The notes beneath the pieces were generated by a model. The model did no database searches. It saw only the letters and a list, made by a program, of their open reading frames with translations, and had not been told where the DNA came from. From contig VRMN01000001.1 of NCBI GenBank assembly GCA_008690995.1, forward strand, positions 1,488,001-1,552,000: a DNA stretch of 64,000 nt. The letters are read 5' to 3'. Position numbers and translations under genes: made by a program. The DNA comes from Porphyridium purpureum (lineage: Eukaryota; Rhodophyta; Bangiophyceae; Porphyridiales; Porphyridiaceae). This document shows positions 1-9,169 of the stretch, one piece after another (position 1 is the stretch's first letter; each line of letters opens with the position of its first letter).

Positions 1-975
1 AGAGGGAAGACAGAGAGAGAGAGTAAAAAAGGCACAGCATCGGTAACAGTCGGCGTGCTTGTGGACGATTCTTTGATTTTTGGCGAAGAGGCGGCGTTCG
101 CCGCAGAGTCCAAAGTTGCCTCTGGACTCGATAACAAAGGTCGTTTCGATCCGCCTTTTACATTCAATGGGACACATGTCACCACCCGAGGACGGACTTT
201 GACAATAGACCAAGATGCTTATGTCCAAAGATGCTTCGGATCAAGCATCCCGAATGTGCAGACCTTCGAGGAATTTCGCTCCATACGCGGCAAGCTGGCC
301 TACTTGTCATCAGGCACGCGCCCAGACATCCAGTGCGCAACAGCAAAATTGGCCCAAGTGACAGCAAGCTCTTTTACTCAAGAACACGCGAGAAAGGTTG
401 TGCGACTCGCCAAGTATGTGAACCATCACCGAGTACAAGTGCGATATGCCCCACTAGACCCAGCGACGCTAAGGATACGCGTATTTGCAGATGCCAGTTA
501 CGCCTCTAATCACGACCACACTTCCCAACTTGGTTTCGCGATTTTCCTTGGTGACTCATCTGACACAGTACACCATCTCCATTCTTCGTCACATAAGGCC
601 AAACAGGTGGCACACTCAGCCATGAGTGCTGAACTTCTGGCTTTGGTGTTGGCATACGATTTCGCTGAAGGCATACAGAACGAACTACATCAGTGCGGGC
701 TAGATGCGCCCATTGTCCTCGCCACTGACTCAAAGCAAATATACGACTCGGTTGCAAGCAGCTCCATTCTCCAGGAAAAGAGGCAGATGATTCGACTTCT
801 GCTTCTCCGGGAAGGCATGGCGCTGGGGCGGATCGCAGAACTTGTGCATGTCGCGGGCGCCAACAATGTTGCCGACGCGCTCACCAAAGAGCGCGACTGC
901 CCGCTCTGGCGACGCGTGTTACGCCACGGTAAACTAGCGGACGTTGCCAGCGCGCGTGTGTATCTACTTCAGTAG
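1..975 (+). mobile_element. Ty1/copia-type retrotransposon, 3' end of pol (end of reverse transcriptase plus RNase H)
   Basis: The element enters from the left edge, so only its 3' part is visible. The frame is open from base 1 and carries the VDD box of a copia-type reverse transcriptase (about bases 61-72), the connecting region with the typical RGKLAYLSSGTRPDI stretch (about 286-333), and a copia RNase H domain with a DASYAS motif (about 490) and a later SAELLAL segment. The order RT then RNase H at the polyprotein end is that of Ty1/copia. The visible part looks open. Whether the whole element is intact, and its age, cannot be judged here. Confidence 0.85.
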
Positions 976-1375
976 AACATTCTCTCGTTTTTCGGAGAAG
1001 GTTAATTTGCGCTTACGCAAGCAGGTTCAACGTTGAGCATCGCACTCGCGCCCAGCAAACAACAAAACGAGGTCGGGCTAGTGTCAGAAAGTTCACTCTT
1101 CCAAGCCACTGTACTAAGAGATGCACCTCGCATCGCTTCTCCGGGCTGTCGACAGGCAAGGGATTATGCCGAGCCTCGCAAGATCGTTCTCACGCAGGAT
1201 CTCGTCCCACGCCAGCCCGGCGTACAGCGGTCACCTCGTGCGAAGTATATAAGGTGGACTCCGTCTCCCGCAAGCTAATGACGGGAGAAAAAGGAGGACC
1301 AGAGATGAGCGTAGTGAAGAACATTTAGTTAAAAAGGGTTTGTTGTCCTTATAAGCAGCAAGGGATTCTGAAGAT
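976..1375 (+). other. Region downstream of the retroelement, possible 3' LTR
   Basis: This stretch directly follows the retroelement stop and holds no convincing gene. It contains a TATA-like run (GTATATAAGG, 1245-1254) followed by a purine-rich stretch around 1284-1305. That would fit an LTR with its promoter, but the partner LTR lies outside the window, so the ends cannot be set. Confidence 0.35.
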
Positions 1376-1523
1376 CACCTCCTGCAGACCGACCTCACGT
1401 CCGTGGTGGCGGGCCCACTGCCTGACGTGTAGCAGTTCTTCCCTACGCCTTCGCGGTCTCTTCGGGGCACAAAACCCCGTAAAACCGGTTTTTGTGACAT
1501 CCTCGGCTCCCGCGCACTGACGC

Positions 1524-1579
1524 TCACTGTACCTCCGATTTGGCGCGAAACCGCGGCGCGCGAAAGAGAGGTACAGTGA
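1524..1579 (+). promoter_or_regulatory. Perfect 12-bp inverted repeat enclosing an E2F/DP site
   Basis: TCACTGTACCTC at 1524-1535 is repeated exactly in inverted orientation (GAGGTACAGTGA) at 1568-1579. The 32-base spacer holds the fully symmetric E2F-type site TTTGGCGCGAAA at 1539-1550. A second E2F-like core, GGCGCGAAA, lies at 1622-1630. All are upstream of a DP-type transcription factor gene whose first ATG is at 1765, so feedback control by E2F/DP is plausible. The sequences are seen directly; their function is inferred. Confidence 0.55.
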
Positions 1580-1764
1580 ACCGAAAAACCGAAACGCGCG
1601 TGCAAAGCGCGCGGGCGGCGCGGCGCGAAAAGCGCGGAGAGAGGAAGAGAAGGGATGGCTGGAGACGGTGGGAGTGCGGGGTGTGGCGCGAGAGCGACGA
1701 GGGCAGTGCTGACGCAGAAACGCGTGGCGGCGGGTGGGTGGGTGGTGGTGGTTCGCGGGCGACG

Positions 1765-2213
1765 ATGCAGGGCGTGCGCGTGGCGGCGTTGAGCGACGCA
1801 GAGCGGAACCGGTGGATGGAGCTCGCGTGCATGGCGAGTATGGATTCGTGCGACCTCACCGTGCGCTCGCCGAGGATGGGGATCGGGAACGCCGGCGGAG
1901 GCAGTAGCAGCGGTGGAGGAGGCGGCGGCGCTGGCGGCATGGGCGGGAGCGTGCGGTCGATGTTTCTGAACGACGACGACGACTTCACGTTTGGCTCGAC
2001 GGGGCTCGTGGTCGACGAGGCCGGGTACGCAGCAGTGATGCCGTACGGTAGGCCGCTGGACGGCGGCGATGGCGGCAGCAGGAGCAGCAACCAAGAGTTG
2101 CTCATAGGAGGCAACCACGAGCTCGAACTCGAGCTCGACCTGGAGCTCGAGCCCGAGATGGATGATGACACGCTTAGCTGCCGCAGCAGTCGTGACGGCA
2201 GTAGAAGCAGCAT

Positions 2214-2248
<35 letters not shown>

Positions 2249-3420
2249 CTGCGCAAGACGAGTATGGCACGCCGTTGTCGCCCGAGTGTGTGCACACGCT
2301 TGGCACCGACTCAGATGACGACGTCCGCAGCGTATCGCAAAATTCAGCAGACGCCGAATTGGTATGCGAAGCGCGTCCGGTAAAGCGAATCAAGAAGGGC
2401 ACAAGGCGTGCGGGCCGGCTGTCAAAGCGAGAGCTGGACAAGGAAGGATTGGCAACAGGTGCCGATGCCAAAATAGAGCGCACAGGCCTCCGCTCTCTGT
2501 CGCGCTCGCTTTGCGAAAGGGTTGCAGAAGCAGGCATCGTCACTCGGCACCAGATCGCAATGCACATTGCAAAGTATTTGCACCAGGCGAAGGAGAATCG
2601 CGCACGCGGGGACAAGCGGCAAGAACCTTCCAACGAATCGCAACCGGGCCAATCCCCATGTGCCAGCGGCATGGCAGCAGAAGCAGCCACCGAGTCTGCA
2701 GAGCCCACTATGGACAAATCGATCAAGCGTCGCGTGTACGACTTTGTGAACGTGCTCATCACGTGCGGGGTGGTTGAGGAGACACAAAATCATGAACTGC
2801 GCTGGATCGGCCCACAAGCACTCGAGCGACTCAACCTATCGTTCCTAACAGAAACCGATGCACCCTGCCTAGCCGAGCGTCGTGCTAGCAGCGTCAGTCC
2901 TTTCAGTGCAAGCCCAATCAAATCACGTGGCGGACCGGCACCCTCGCCGTGCTTGACCGTACAGCCCTGCGGCTCAACAAGAAGCAGAATCATCGCAGAG
3001 CTGCAGCTCGAGCGAAACAGACGACTAGCCAGCATACGAGCCAAGCAGGCTCAACTGGACGCGCTCAAGCGGCGGCGGAAGATCATGGACAACCTGATGC
3101 TATCTCATCATGAAAGCGTGGTTGGACATCTACAGCAGCAATCTCCCGAAAGCCGGGGCTCCAGACTAGAAATGAGCCCGAGGCAATGCGCCTGCGCACG
3201 TACTGGCACAACCAAACACTCAGCAGCAGCAGCAGCACCGAACCAGGTATGGCACGGTCCAGTGACCGTGCTGGGCGTGAGCTGCGACACAACGCTACAC
3301 TTCGAGAGCAGCCGGACGCGTGACACGCTGACCATCCGCGTAGACCAACCAGACTTTGATCTTATTCCCGAGCCGTCACTCGTCATACGGCCCATGCCAC
3401 GAGAGTGGCTTCCTGAATAA
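1765..3420 (+). CDS. DP-type (E2F dimerization partner) transcription factor
   Basis: Predicted nuclear protein of 551 residues that should pair with E2F to control cell-cycle genes. Residues about 241-349 form a winged-helix domain: GLRSLSRSLCERV matches the first DP helix, and KRRVYDFVNVL (RRVYD at 322-326) followed by ELRWIG is the DP recognition helix and wing. A charged coiled coil at about 409-445 is where DP proteins meet E2F, and the last 50 residues resemble the DP C-terminal beta domain. Oddities: a low-complexity insertion of about 40 residues inside the winged helix, and an N-terminal half rich in Gly, Asp/Glu and a poly-Ser run. The frame is open from about 1540, but the first ATG is 1765. 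AATAAA at 3416-3421 overlaps the stop codon. E2F itself is not in the window. Confidence 0.8.
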
Positions 3421-3590
3421 AGCCAGAAAAGGTCGCCGATCTTAACACAAACGAACTTGTAAGCCTTCACGCGCGGAGCTTTCACACAAGCGAGACGACC
3501 AGCGACATCGCAGAGAAGTGCCGATCTTTTCGGGAGGGAAGAGTCAGCGTGTCGGCTAGGGACTAGGTGCTCCGTTCGAGTGGCCGAGCC

Positions 3591-4316
3591 ATGTTCTTTG
3601 TGCTCCCTTGGGCGTTGGCGGCCTCGCGTTTGCCGAACGTAAAAAGCATACCACTCGGAGAGTCGCGCTTTGCGGATCGGACACCAGACGTGCCGCACAC
3701 ACGCGCGCGAAGCCGTGCGCCACGGGCTGCCTGCGGGCGGCAGCTGATGCGGCACAGCACCGACGCTGGGCAGCAGGCGGAGCAAGGCGGCAAGACAATC
3801 GGAGGGGCCGAGTGCGAGCTATGTTCCTGGAAGCAGGTCGAGGAGATGGTGCTCGATCTGGCGGAACAGATCAAGGCGGCGGGGCCCGAGGGCCGCTTCG
3901 ACGCGATTATGGGCATAACGCGAGGCGGGATGGTACCGGCTGTGCTTCTGGCACAGGTGTTCGAAAACCGAAACATTATGACGGCCACTGTGCTATTCTA
4001 CACGGACGACGGCGCCAAGTTTTACGGCATGACTGAGCCGCGCTTCCTGTACTTTCCGGAGAACAATCTTGTCGATGATCTGCGCGTGCTCATTATCGAT
4101 GACGTGTGGGACTCGGGGCGCACTTCGCGCGCCGTTCGCGATCGTGTCATCCGTGCGGGAGGCACGCCGATCGTTTGCACGCTGCACTTCAAACCTACGA
4201 AGAATGCCGCACCCGACGAGCGACCTGACTTTTATGCCAGCATTACGGACAACTGGGTCGTTTATCCCTGGGAGCGCCTCAGTCCCGCATTTCAAGCCCA
4301 GTCGGTTGAATTATAA
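3591..4316 (+). CDS. Type I phosphoribosyltransferase, probably plastid-targeted
   Basis: Protein of 241 residues from ATG 3591; the upstream GTG at 3567 was rejected. The first 55 or so residues lack acidic clusters and are rich in Arg, Ala and Ser, as in a transit peptide. The rest is a compact PRTase domain: a GITRGGMVPAVLLA strand-loop and the PRPP-binding signature VLIIDDVWDSGRT at 166-178, then a hood with FYASITDNWVVYPWE. The family (Hpt1-like, COG2236 type) salvages xanthine/guanine/hypoxanthine or is uncharacterised, so the substrate is open. AATAAA at 4316-4321 starts on the last base of the stop codon. Confidence 0.75.
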   Translation: MFFVLPWALAASRLPNVKSIPLGESRFADRTPDVPHTRARSRAPRAACGRQLMRHSTDAGQQAEQGGKTIGGAECELCSWKQVEEMVLDLAEQIKAAGPEGRFDAIMGITRGGMVPAVLLAQVFENRNIMTATVLFYTDDGAKFYGMTEPRFLYFPENNLVDDLRVLIIDDVWDSGRTSRAVRDRVIRAGGTPIVCTLHFKPTKNAAPDERPDFYASITDNWVVYPWERLSPAFQAQSVEL

Positions 4317-4529
4317 ATAAAGGGAAAGCAAACGAGATTCTAGATTGACGCGGCCGCTGCAACACCGCACGCGGATCTCTGTGCGCATGGACGCCGTACC
4401 ACAGCTCCGATTTGAATGACTGAGCAAGCAAAACAGTCCAAAGGTGCGCAACGACCGCAGCAAGAGCCCAAGATCGCTCGGGTCTTTTCTCTGCGAACAA
4501 GCTCCACGTCGACGCGGCTCATCTTTCTT

Positions 4530-5360
4530 TTACATTTTCCAGCGATTGTTGCAGTTGACGCACGTGACAAACGTTGTGAGCGGTTCGTCAGCAGAGCGCG
4601 TCTGCATCTGGTAGTATGTGCACTTTCTTTGGCGGCACTTGCCACAGCGGAACTGGTCTGTTGATGCCGGTGGAGCATTGAACGGCTGCGCGTCGCGGAT
4701 GCATTGCTCTTTGATCTCCTCCTTCACTTTCTTCTCCTGCTCGTTCGCAAGCTCGTCGCTGCTCATATTTACCAGCTCCTCGGCGCTCAGTGCACCTTGA
4801 AGCACCTTTTGCCGGAGCTCCGCGTTCAGCGGGTCCCTAAGATTAAAGTTCAGCTCGCGACACTTGTCCTTGTATTCATCAATACTTTGCTGGTACTTGG
4901 CGTAAACAGCGCATTCGATGCGTTCTGCCACATGCTTTGCCTGGGCCGCGGCTTCTTCCTTATCAGTCGCATGCTTGGCTTGTGACGGGTCAGCTTTCTC
5001 TCCACTCGCGCCTTCGCCGTCCCCGCGGCCTTCAATCTCCTGGCACAGCGATTTCCCAAAGGTCTCAACGGCCTTACTTCGGAGCTTGTCCTTCGCGCCC
5101 GAACCGACGCCGACGCCGTTGCCACCGCTTCCCAAAGACCGCAACGCAGTGGGCGCCTTTGCCAGCGCACCCCCATAAGCCGCCTGTGCGGCAGCACCGC
5201 CTTTACCACCGCTTCCTCTCCGGCTCAATTGGCTGGCAGGCGCCGCACCGCGCCCGCCGACAACAAAGGCGCGCGGCACCCCGCGAGACAACGCAGTGGT
5301 CTTGAGCGAATCGGCTCGTACGCCCAGATTTGGCGGCCGCCCAGAGTTCCTCGAGCCCAT
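4530..5360 (-). CDS. TFIIS-like transcription elongation factor, short form
   Basis: Protein of 276 residues. The C-terminal 42 residues are a TFIIS zinc ribbon (Cys 239, 242, 267, 270) with the QTRSADEP hairpin (253-260) whose acidic pair stimulates RNA cleavage by RNA polymerase II. Residues about 110-225 match the TFIIS central domain (NLRDPLNAELRQKVLQGALS, SSDELANEQEKK). The N-terminal 100 residues are Gly/Ala rich and do not look like the LW domain of yeast or human TFIIS. I took the start at 5360 (MGSRNSG); the frame stays open much further upstream but would then run through the OSCP1 promoter and coding region. It is head to head with OSCP1, 193 bases apart. Confidence 0.85.
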   Translation of the reverse strand: MGSRNSGRPPNLGVRADSLKTTALSRGVPRAFVVGGRGAAPASQLSRRGSGGKGGAAAQAAYGGALAKAPTALRSLGSGGNGVGVGSGAKDKLRSKAVETFGKSLCQEIEGRGDGEGASGEKADPSQAKHATDKEEAAAQAKHVAERIECAVYAKYQQSIDEYKDKCRELNFNLRDPLNAELRQKVLQGALSAEELVNMSSDELANEQEKKVKEEIKEQCIRDAQPFNAPPASTDQFRCGKCRQRKCTYYQMQTRSADEPLTTFVTCVNCNNRWKM

Positions 5361-5553
5361 GCTTGCTCGTGCACGAGCAGACGAGTGCTCGCACCGTTTC
5401 TTCCACGCCGCGTTCGCCTCTCCCGCCCTTTCCGCCACACGGGAGTCGCCGCATTTGGCAGCGCGAGCGAAACAAACGGCTTGACCGAGCACGTCGGTGA
5501 GGGCAAGGTCTTGTGTGGTGGGGACGAGTGAGGCAGTGCAGCGCGTCGTCACC

Positions 5554-6639
5554 ATGAGTTCGCGGATGGCGCTGCCGTTCCTGATGGTCAGCGTGGGCTG
5601 CGAGCTGGTCTTCATTGTGGACCATCGCCTGCGCGAGATTTCGACGGTGTCGGTGCCGGCGGCCAAGAAGTTTGAGATTATTCGCGAAACCATCCACTCG
5701 GTGTTCAACGAGTCCCTCATGGACGCCGTGTTCCAGGACCAGAAGCTGTACTCCTTTGAAGCCCTGCGGCGCGTCGTCACGGCTACCATGGAGTCGCCGT
5801 CGCTGCGCGTGAACAGCGACAACCTCGAGAAGCTGTTTCTTATCGTGTGCATGAGCATCAAGTGCCAGACCGTGCGTTGCCTGACCAAGACTCACTTTCT
5901 GACCTACCTCGAAAATGAAATCAACGATGTGGAGGCGATCGCGATGAACCTCCCGGAGCACGGGGACGCCGAGCAGCTGCTGGATTCGATTCGTGATCGC
6001 GTCGCCGCCTACTACGATCACATCTCAACGGCCGAGGCGGCGCGCATCCGCTACTCGATTCTCAACCTTTTCCGGCTCACGCAGGCGCCTGTCTCAGTGC
6101 TTGCGCAGGACGGATACCAGGCGGGTAACGGAGTGCTACTAGCCCCCGCGGCCGGACCGGGACTTGTGCATCTGGGTCACACGGTGCTGTACGGTCCCGA
6201 TGGCAGCCCACAGCAACACTTTGTGCTGCCGATTGCTGGGAAAAATCTAGAGGATCGCGAGTTTGAGCTGGGCCGCAATCGCTTCTCGCGAGAAGCCGTG
6301 CAGCTGCGCGCGCTTAAACAGGATCTCATGACATCCACTACCGCGGATGACAATCCGCACAATGTCGCCCGACTGTCTACGCAGATGAGCAAGGTGCTGT
6401 CCTCGCGCAATATGCGCGTAAGCACGTCTGGCCGCTCATTGGGTCGTTATTCTTCCAAGGGCGACGACGAAACAGATGTCACAGGCGCTGTCGCCGCGAA
6501 TGCACCGCGTGCTGACCTTGAATCAGCAAACGATTTCGCGGAGCTCGACAGGCAGGTTGCTGCGGCAGGTGGTGACGCGATAGAACAAGTAGAGGAGGAA
6601 CAAAAAGTGGGACGCAAAGAAATACGGCCAGCCCAATAG
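5554..6639 (+). CDS. OSCP1: OSCP1 (organic solute carrier partner 1 / NOR1) family protein
   Basis: Protein of 361 residues. Residues 1-150 match the OSCP1 core: LPFLMVSVGCELVFIVDHRL near the N terminus, then EIIRETIHSVFNESLMDAVF and KLYSFEALRRVV. OSCP1 proteins are found in animals and several protists; their role is poorly defined and has been linked to solute transport and to cilia or flagella. The C-terminal third is a lower-complexity, Ser/Asp-rich tail. ATG 5554 is the first in-frame ATG. Divergent from TFIIS. Finding it in a probable red alga, a lineage without flagella, argues for a non-ciliary role. Confidence 0.75.
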   Translation: MSSRMALPFLMVSVGCELVFIVDHRLREISTVSVPAAKKFEIIRETIHSVFNESLMDAVFQDQKLYSFEALRRVVTATMESPSLRVNSDNLEKLFLIVCMSIKCQTVRCLTKTHFLTYLENEINDVEAIAMNLPEHGDAEQLLDSIRDRVAAYYDHISTAEAARIRYSILNLFRLTQAPVSVLAQDGYQAGNGVLLAPAAGPGLVHLGHTVLYGPDGSPQQHFVLPIAGKNLEDREFELGRNRFSREAVQLRALKQDLMTSTTADDNPHNVARLSTQMSKVLSSRNMRVSTSGRSLGRYSSKGDDETDVTGAVAANAPRADLESANDFAELDRQVAAAGGDAIEQVEEEQKVGRKEIRPAQ

Positions 6640-7073
6640 CGGCAAGGTGGATGTGTATGCTGGCGGCCAAGTGTCGCATCATTTTCCTGGTTTGCGCGGA
6701 TCGTTGCGGATGTACCAGGCGTGCGGATGTTGCAAACGAATTGGCAGACGGGCCGGCCCAGGCACCCACTTTAGCTCGTGTGAAAAGAGTATAAGGAGAT
6801 CAAAGCAAGATACATGTATAATAGATTGGCCAGGTCCATAGCCACCCTTGTCAGAGTTCTGATTCTGGTTCTGAATCTTGCATTTGCCGTGTGCAACATT
6901 TTTTACAAACAGAAATACTTTCTCTCATGTATCCGGCTTCTTACAGCGCTTGGGTAGTCGTGGACCAGCTCACCTTACGTTCTGCAAGGACTGGCTGAAC
7001 AGTGGTGCCTCCCCAAGTCCTAGGACAAGGCGCGATTCAGCGGATGTCGAGAAGTCGCGACACATGTCTACAT
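6640..7073. other. Convergent 3' intergenic region between OSCP1 and CCT5
   Basis: No gene is seen. The two flanking genes converge here, so it should hold both 3' ends. It is less GC-rich than the flanks (for example 6780-6960) and shows no repeat. Confidence 0.5.
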
Positions 7074-8684
7074 TTAATTGTAATTCTTGTCCTCGATCAC
7101 ATCGTCAATCTTGAGAATCATTTTGACGACCTGCGCGGCGTGCTGCAGCTGCTGTTTTTTAGAGCGCAGCGACTCGTACACGTACTGTTCCTTCATGTCA
7201 TCCGTGCTGTACTTCATGCAGTTGATACCAATGCGCGGGTTCTTCTCGCGCATTTGCTTGGCTTTTGCGTGCGACAGAGACTCAATGGGCTGCATGCCGC
7301 TGTTCTCTGCGAGGGCCATGGGGATACTGTCCAACGCATCCGCAAAGGCTCGCACACCGTACTGCTCCAAACCTTCGATTTGGTCGGCTGCTTCAGAGAT
7401 TGCAAGCGAGCAAGCTACTTCAGCCGCACCGCCGCCGTAAACTATGCGGTTATCTGTCACCAGATTGCGCACAATACACAGCGCGTCGTGAATCGAGCGC
7501 TTTGCCTCCTCGACGACCATCTTATTGCCACCGCGCACAAAGATTGTCACGGCCTTCATGCTCGCGCACTCTTCCAGCACAATCATGCGATCCCGTGTGG
7601 TCCCGAATGACATTTCACGGACGGTCTTTGCGTAACCCAGCTTCTGCTCCGAGACATCCTCGAAGCGCGGGATGATACGCCCACCGGTTGCGATCGCAAT
7701 CAACTCGATCTCGACGCCGCCGACCCACCGGATTGCTGGGAGCTCGTTTTTGAGCAGCAAATAGTTGGCTTCGTCATCGAATCCCCACTGGCAGATCACC
7801 AGCGTGGCACCGGACGCCTTGACACGCTGAACCATATCTGTAAAGTACGCCTTTTCCGCCACCTGCATTTCCTTGTACGCTTCCACCGAGTCGATCTCCA
7901 GCTTGTGCTTGGTCTTCGGCTTGGGCGGCTCGAACGGGCACGTGAGGATGCAAATCTTGGCGTCGTCGACGCGCTTGGGCATCTGCGGATGGCTGAAATC
8001 CTTGTCGACAACAATGCCGTGCACCAAGGCGGTGTCCTCCAACTTGCCCCCCACTTTTCCGTCCAGCTTGATCAGATCCAGATTTACTTCCCGGCGCTCC
8101 ATGTCCGCGACGGCCAGAATAGCGTCCACGCAAACCTTGCCCAGCTCCTCGCGAATACGGTGCACGATCTTCGAGTTGAGCGTGGTCATGGCGACGCGGC
8201 GCAGCTGCTCGTGGTCATTCTGCTCAAAGTCGATCTGCTCCGAGATCGAGTCCAGCACGGGCATGGCAATGTCGACGGCGCGCTCAAAGCCCTCCGAAAT
8301 TCTGGACGGGTGGATCCCCTTATCGAGCAGCATCTCTGCCTTTTCGAGCAGCGCGCCCGCCAGCACGACGACGCCCGTGGTGCCGTCGCCAATCTCGTCG
8401 TCCTGCGCCTTGGACAGCTCGACCATCAGCTTTGCGATCTCGTGCTTGAGCTCCATCTCCTTGAGGATCGTTGCGCCATCGTTGGTGACGGTCACATCAC
8501 CGTCCGGCGACTGGAGCATCTTGTCCATTCCCTTTGGCCCCAACGACGTGCGCAGCGTGCGCGCCACGGCGCGCGCCGCCGCGATGTTCGCCTTGAGCGC
8601 ATCGATGCCGCGCAGCCGCTGCTTCTGCTCCTGCTCCTGGATGATAATGAACGGCCGCCCGTTCTCATCAAACATCAACGACAT
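7074..8684 (-). CDS. CCT5: T-complex protein 1 subunit epsilon (chaperonin CCT5)
   Basis: Full-length (536 residues) cytosolic group II chaperonin subunit that folds actin, tubulin and other proteins as part of the eight-subunit TRiC ring. Visible signatures are SLGPKGMDK (about 47-55), VTNDGATIL (66-74), the ATP-binding [12 protein letters not shown] (99-110), and the C-terminal [19 protein letters not shown] region. The N terminus [18 protein letters not shown] matches the epsilon paralogue, which separates it from other CCT subunits. The start is an ATG. No intron is needed. Confidence 0.96.
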   Translation of the reverse strand: MSLMFDENGRPFIIIQEQEQKQRLRGIDALKANIAAARAVARTLRTSLGPKGMDKMLQSPDGDVTVTNDGATILKEMELKHEIAKLMVELSKAQDDEIGDGTTGVVVLAGALLEKAEMLLDKGIHPSRISEGFERAVDIAMPVLDSISEQIDFEQNDHEQLRRVAMTTLNSKIVHRIREELGKVCVDAILAVADMERREVNLDLIKLDGKVGGKLEDTALVHGIVVDKDFSHPQMPKRVDDAKICILTCPFEPPKPKTKHKLEIDSVEAYKEMQVAEKAYFTDMVQRVKASGATLVICQWGFDDEANYLLLKNELPAIRWVGGVEIELIAIATGGRIIPRFEDVSEQKLGYAKTVREMSFGTTRDRMIVLEECASMKAVTIFVRGGNKMVVEEAKRSIHDALCIVRNLVTDNRIVYGGGAAEVACSLAISEAADQIEGLEQYGVRAFADALDSIPMALAENSGMQPIESLSHAKAKQMREKNPRIGINCMKYSTDDMKEQYVYESLRSKKQQLQHAAQVVKMILKIDDVIEDKNYN

Positions 8685-9169
8685 CTCGCCGGCGATTCAG
8701 CGTCCCTTGCAGCGCCCCGCCGATCAGACTCTGTCCGCCCGTCTGCCACCCTTCCTCCAACCCCAAACCCACACACCCACACCCAACAAGAGACACCCGC
8801 TTGCTCTCCTCGTGTGCCACATACATCGCGCCGCGCGCGCTCTTCTTTTACGCGGCGCCGGCGAAGAGCCCGCAGAAGTGAAAGCTTCATTTCGTGCGAG
8901 CGGTCTCACTTGGGTTTGTGACGGCGCGCAGAACGCGGTTCTGGACGTGCAACGCCCGAAACCTGGTCCACCCGCGCGGCGCTGCCCGCCGCCTGGCATG
9001 GCGCTGCAGCACTGAGCCACGGCCATTCACGGACACGGCCGTTGCGGCGCGAGATTGCTGCCAGAGATAAGGCCGGAGTGCAGGCATCCGTAGACGTGGT
9101 GGTGCGTTTATTGAACATGTACGGGCGGCTCTCGCGCAACAATGCGTGGCGCGCACGCGCTCTGGCGGT
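8685..9169. other. Intergenic region upstream of CCT5 and downstream of the ApaH-like gene
   Basis: About 485 bases holding the CCT5 promoter and the 3' end of the ApaH-like phosphatase gene. I see no coding signal, only short antisense frames. Confidence 0.5.

Noticed and set aside
5203-6021. Minus-strand frame (272 residues) opposite OSCP1 and across the TFIIS promoter
   Set aside because: His/Arg-rich antisense shadow of OSCP1; no motif.
7873-9015. Long plus-strand frame (380 residues) opposite CCT5
   Set aside because: It is the antisense of a highly conserved gene; the peptide is Ser/Arg rich with no family features.
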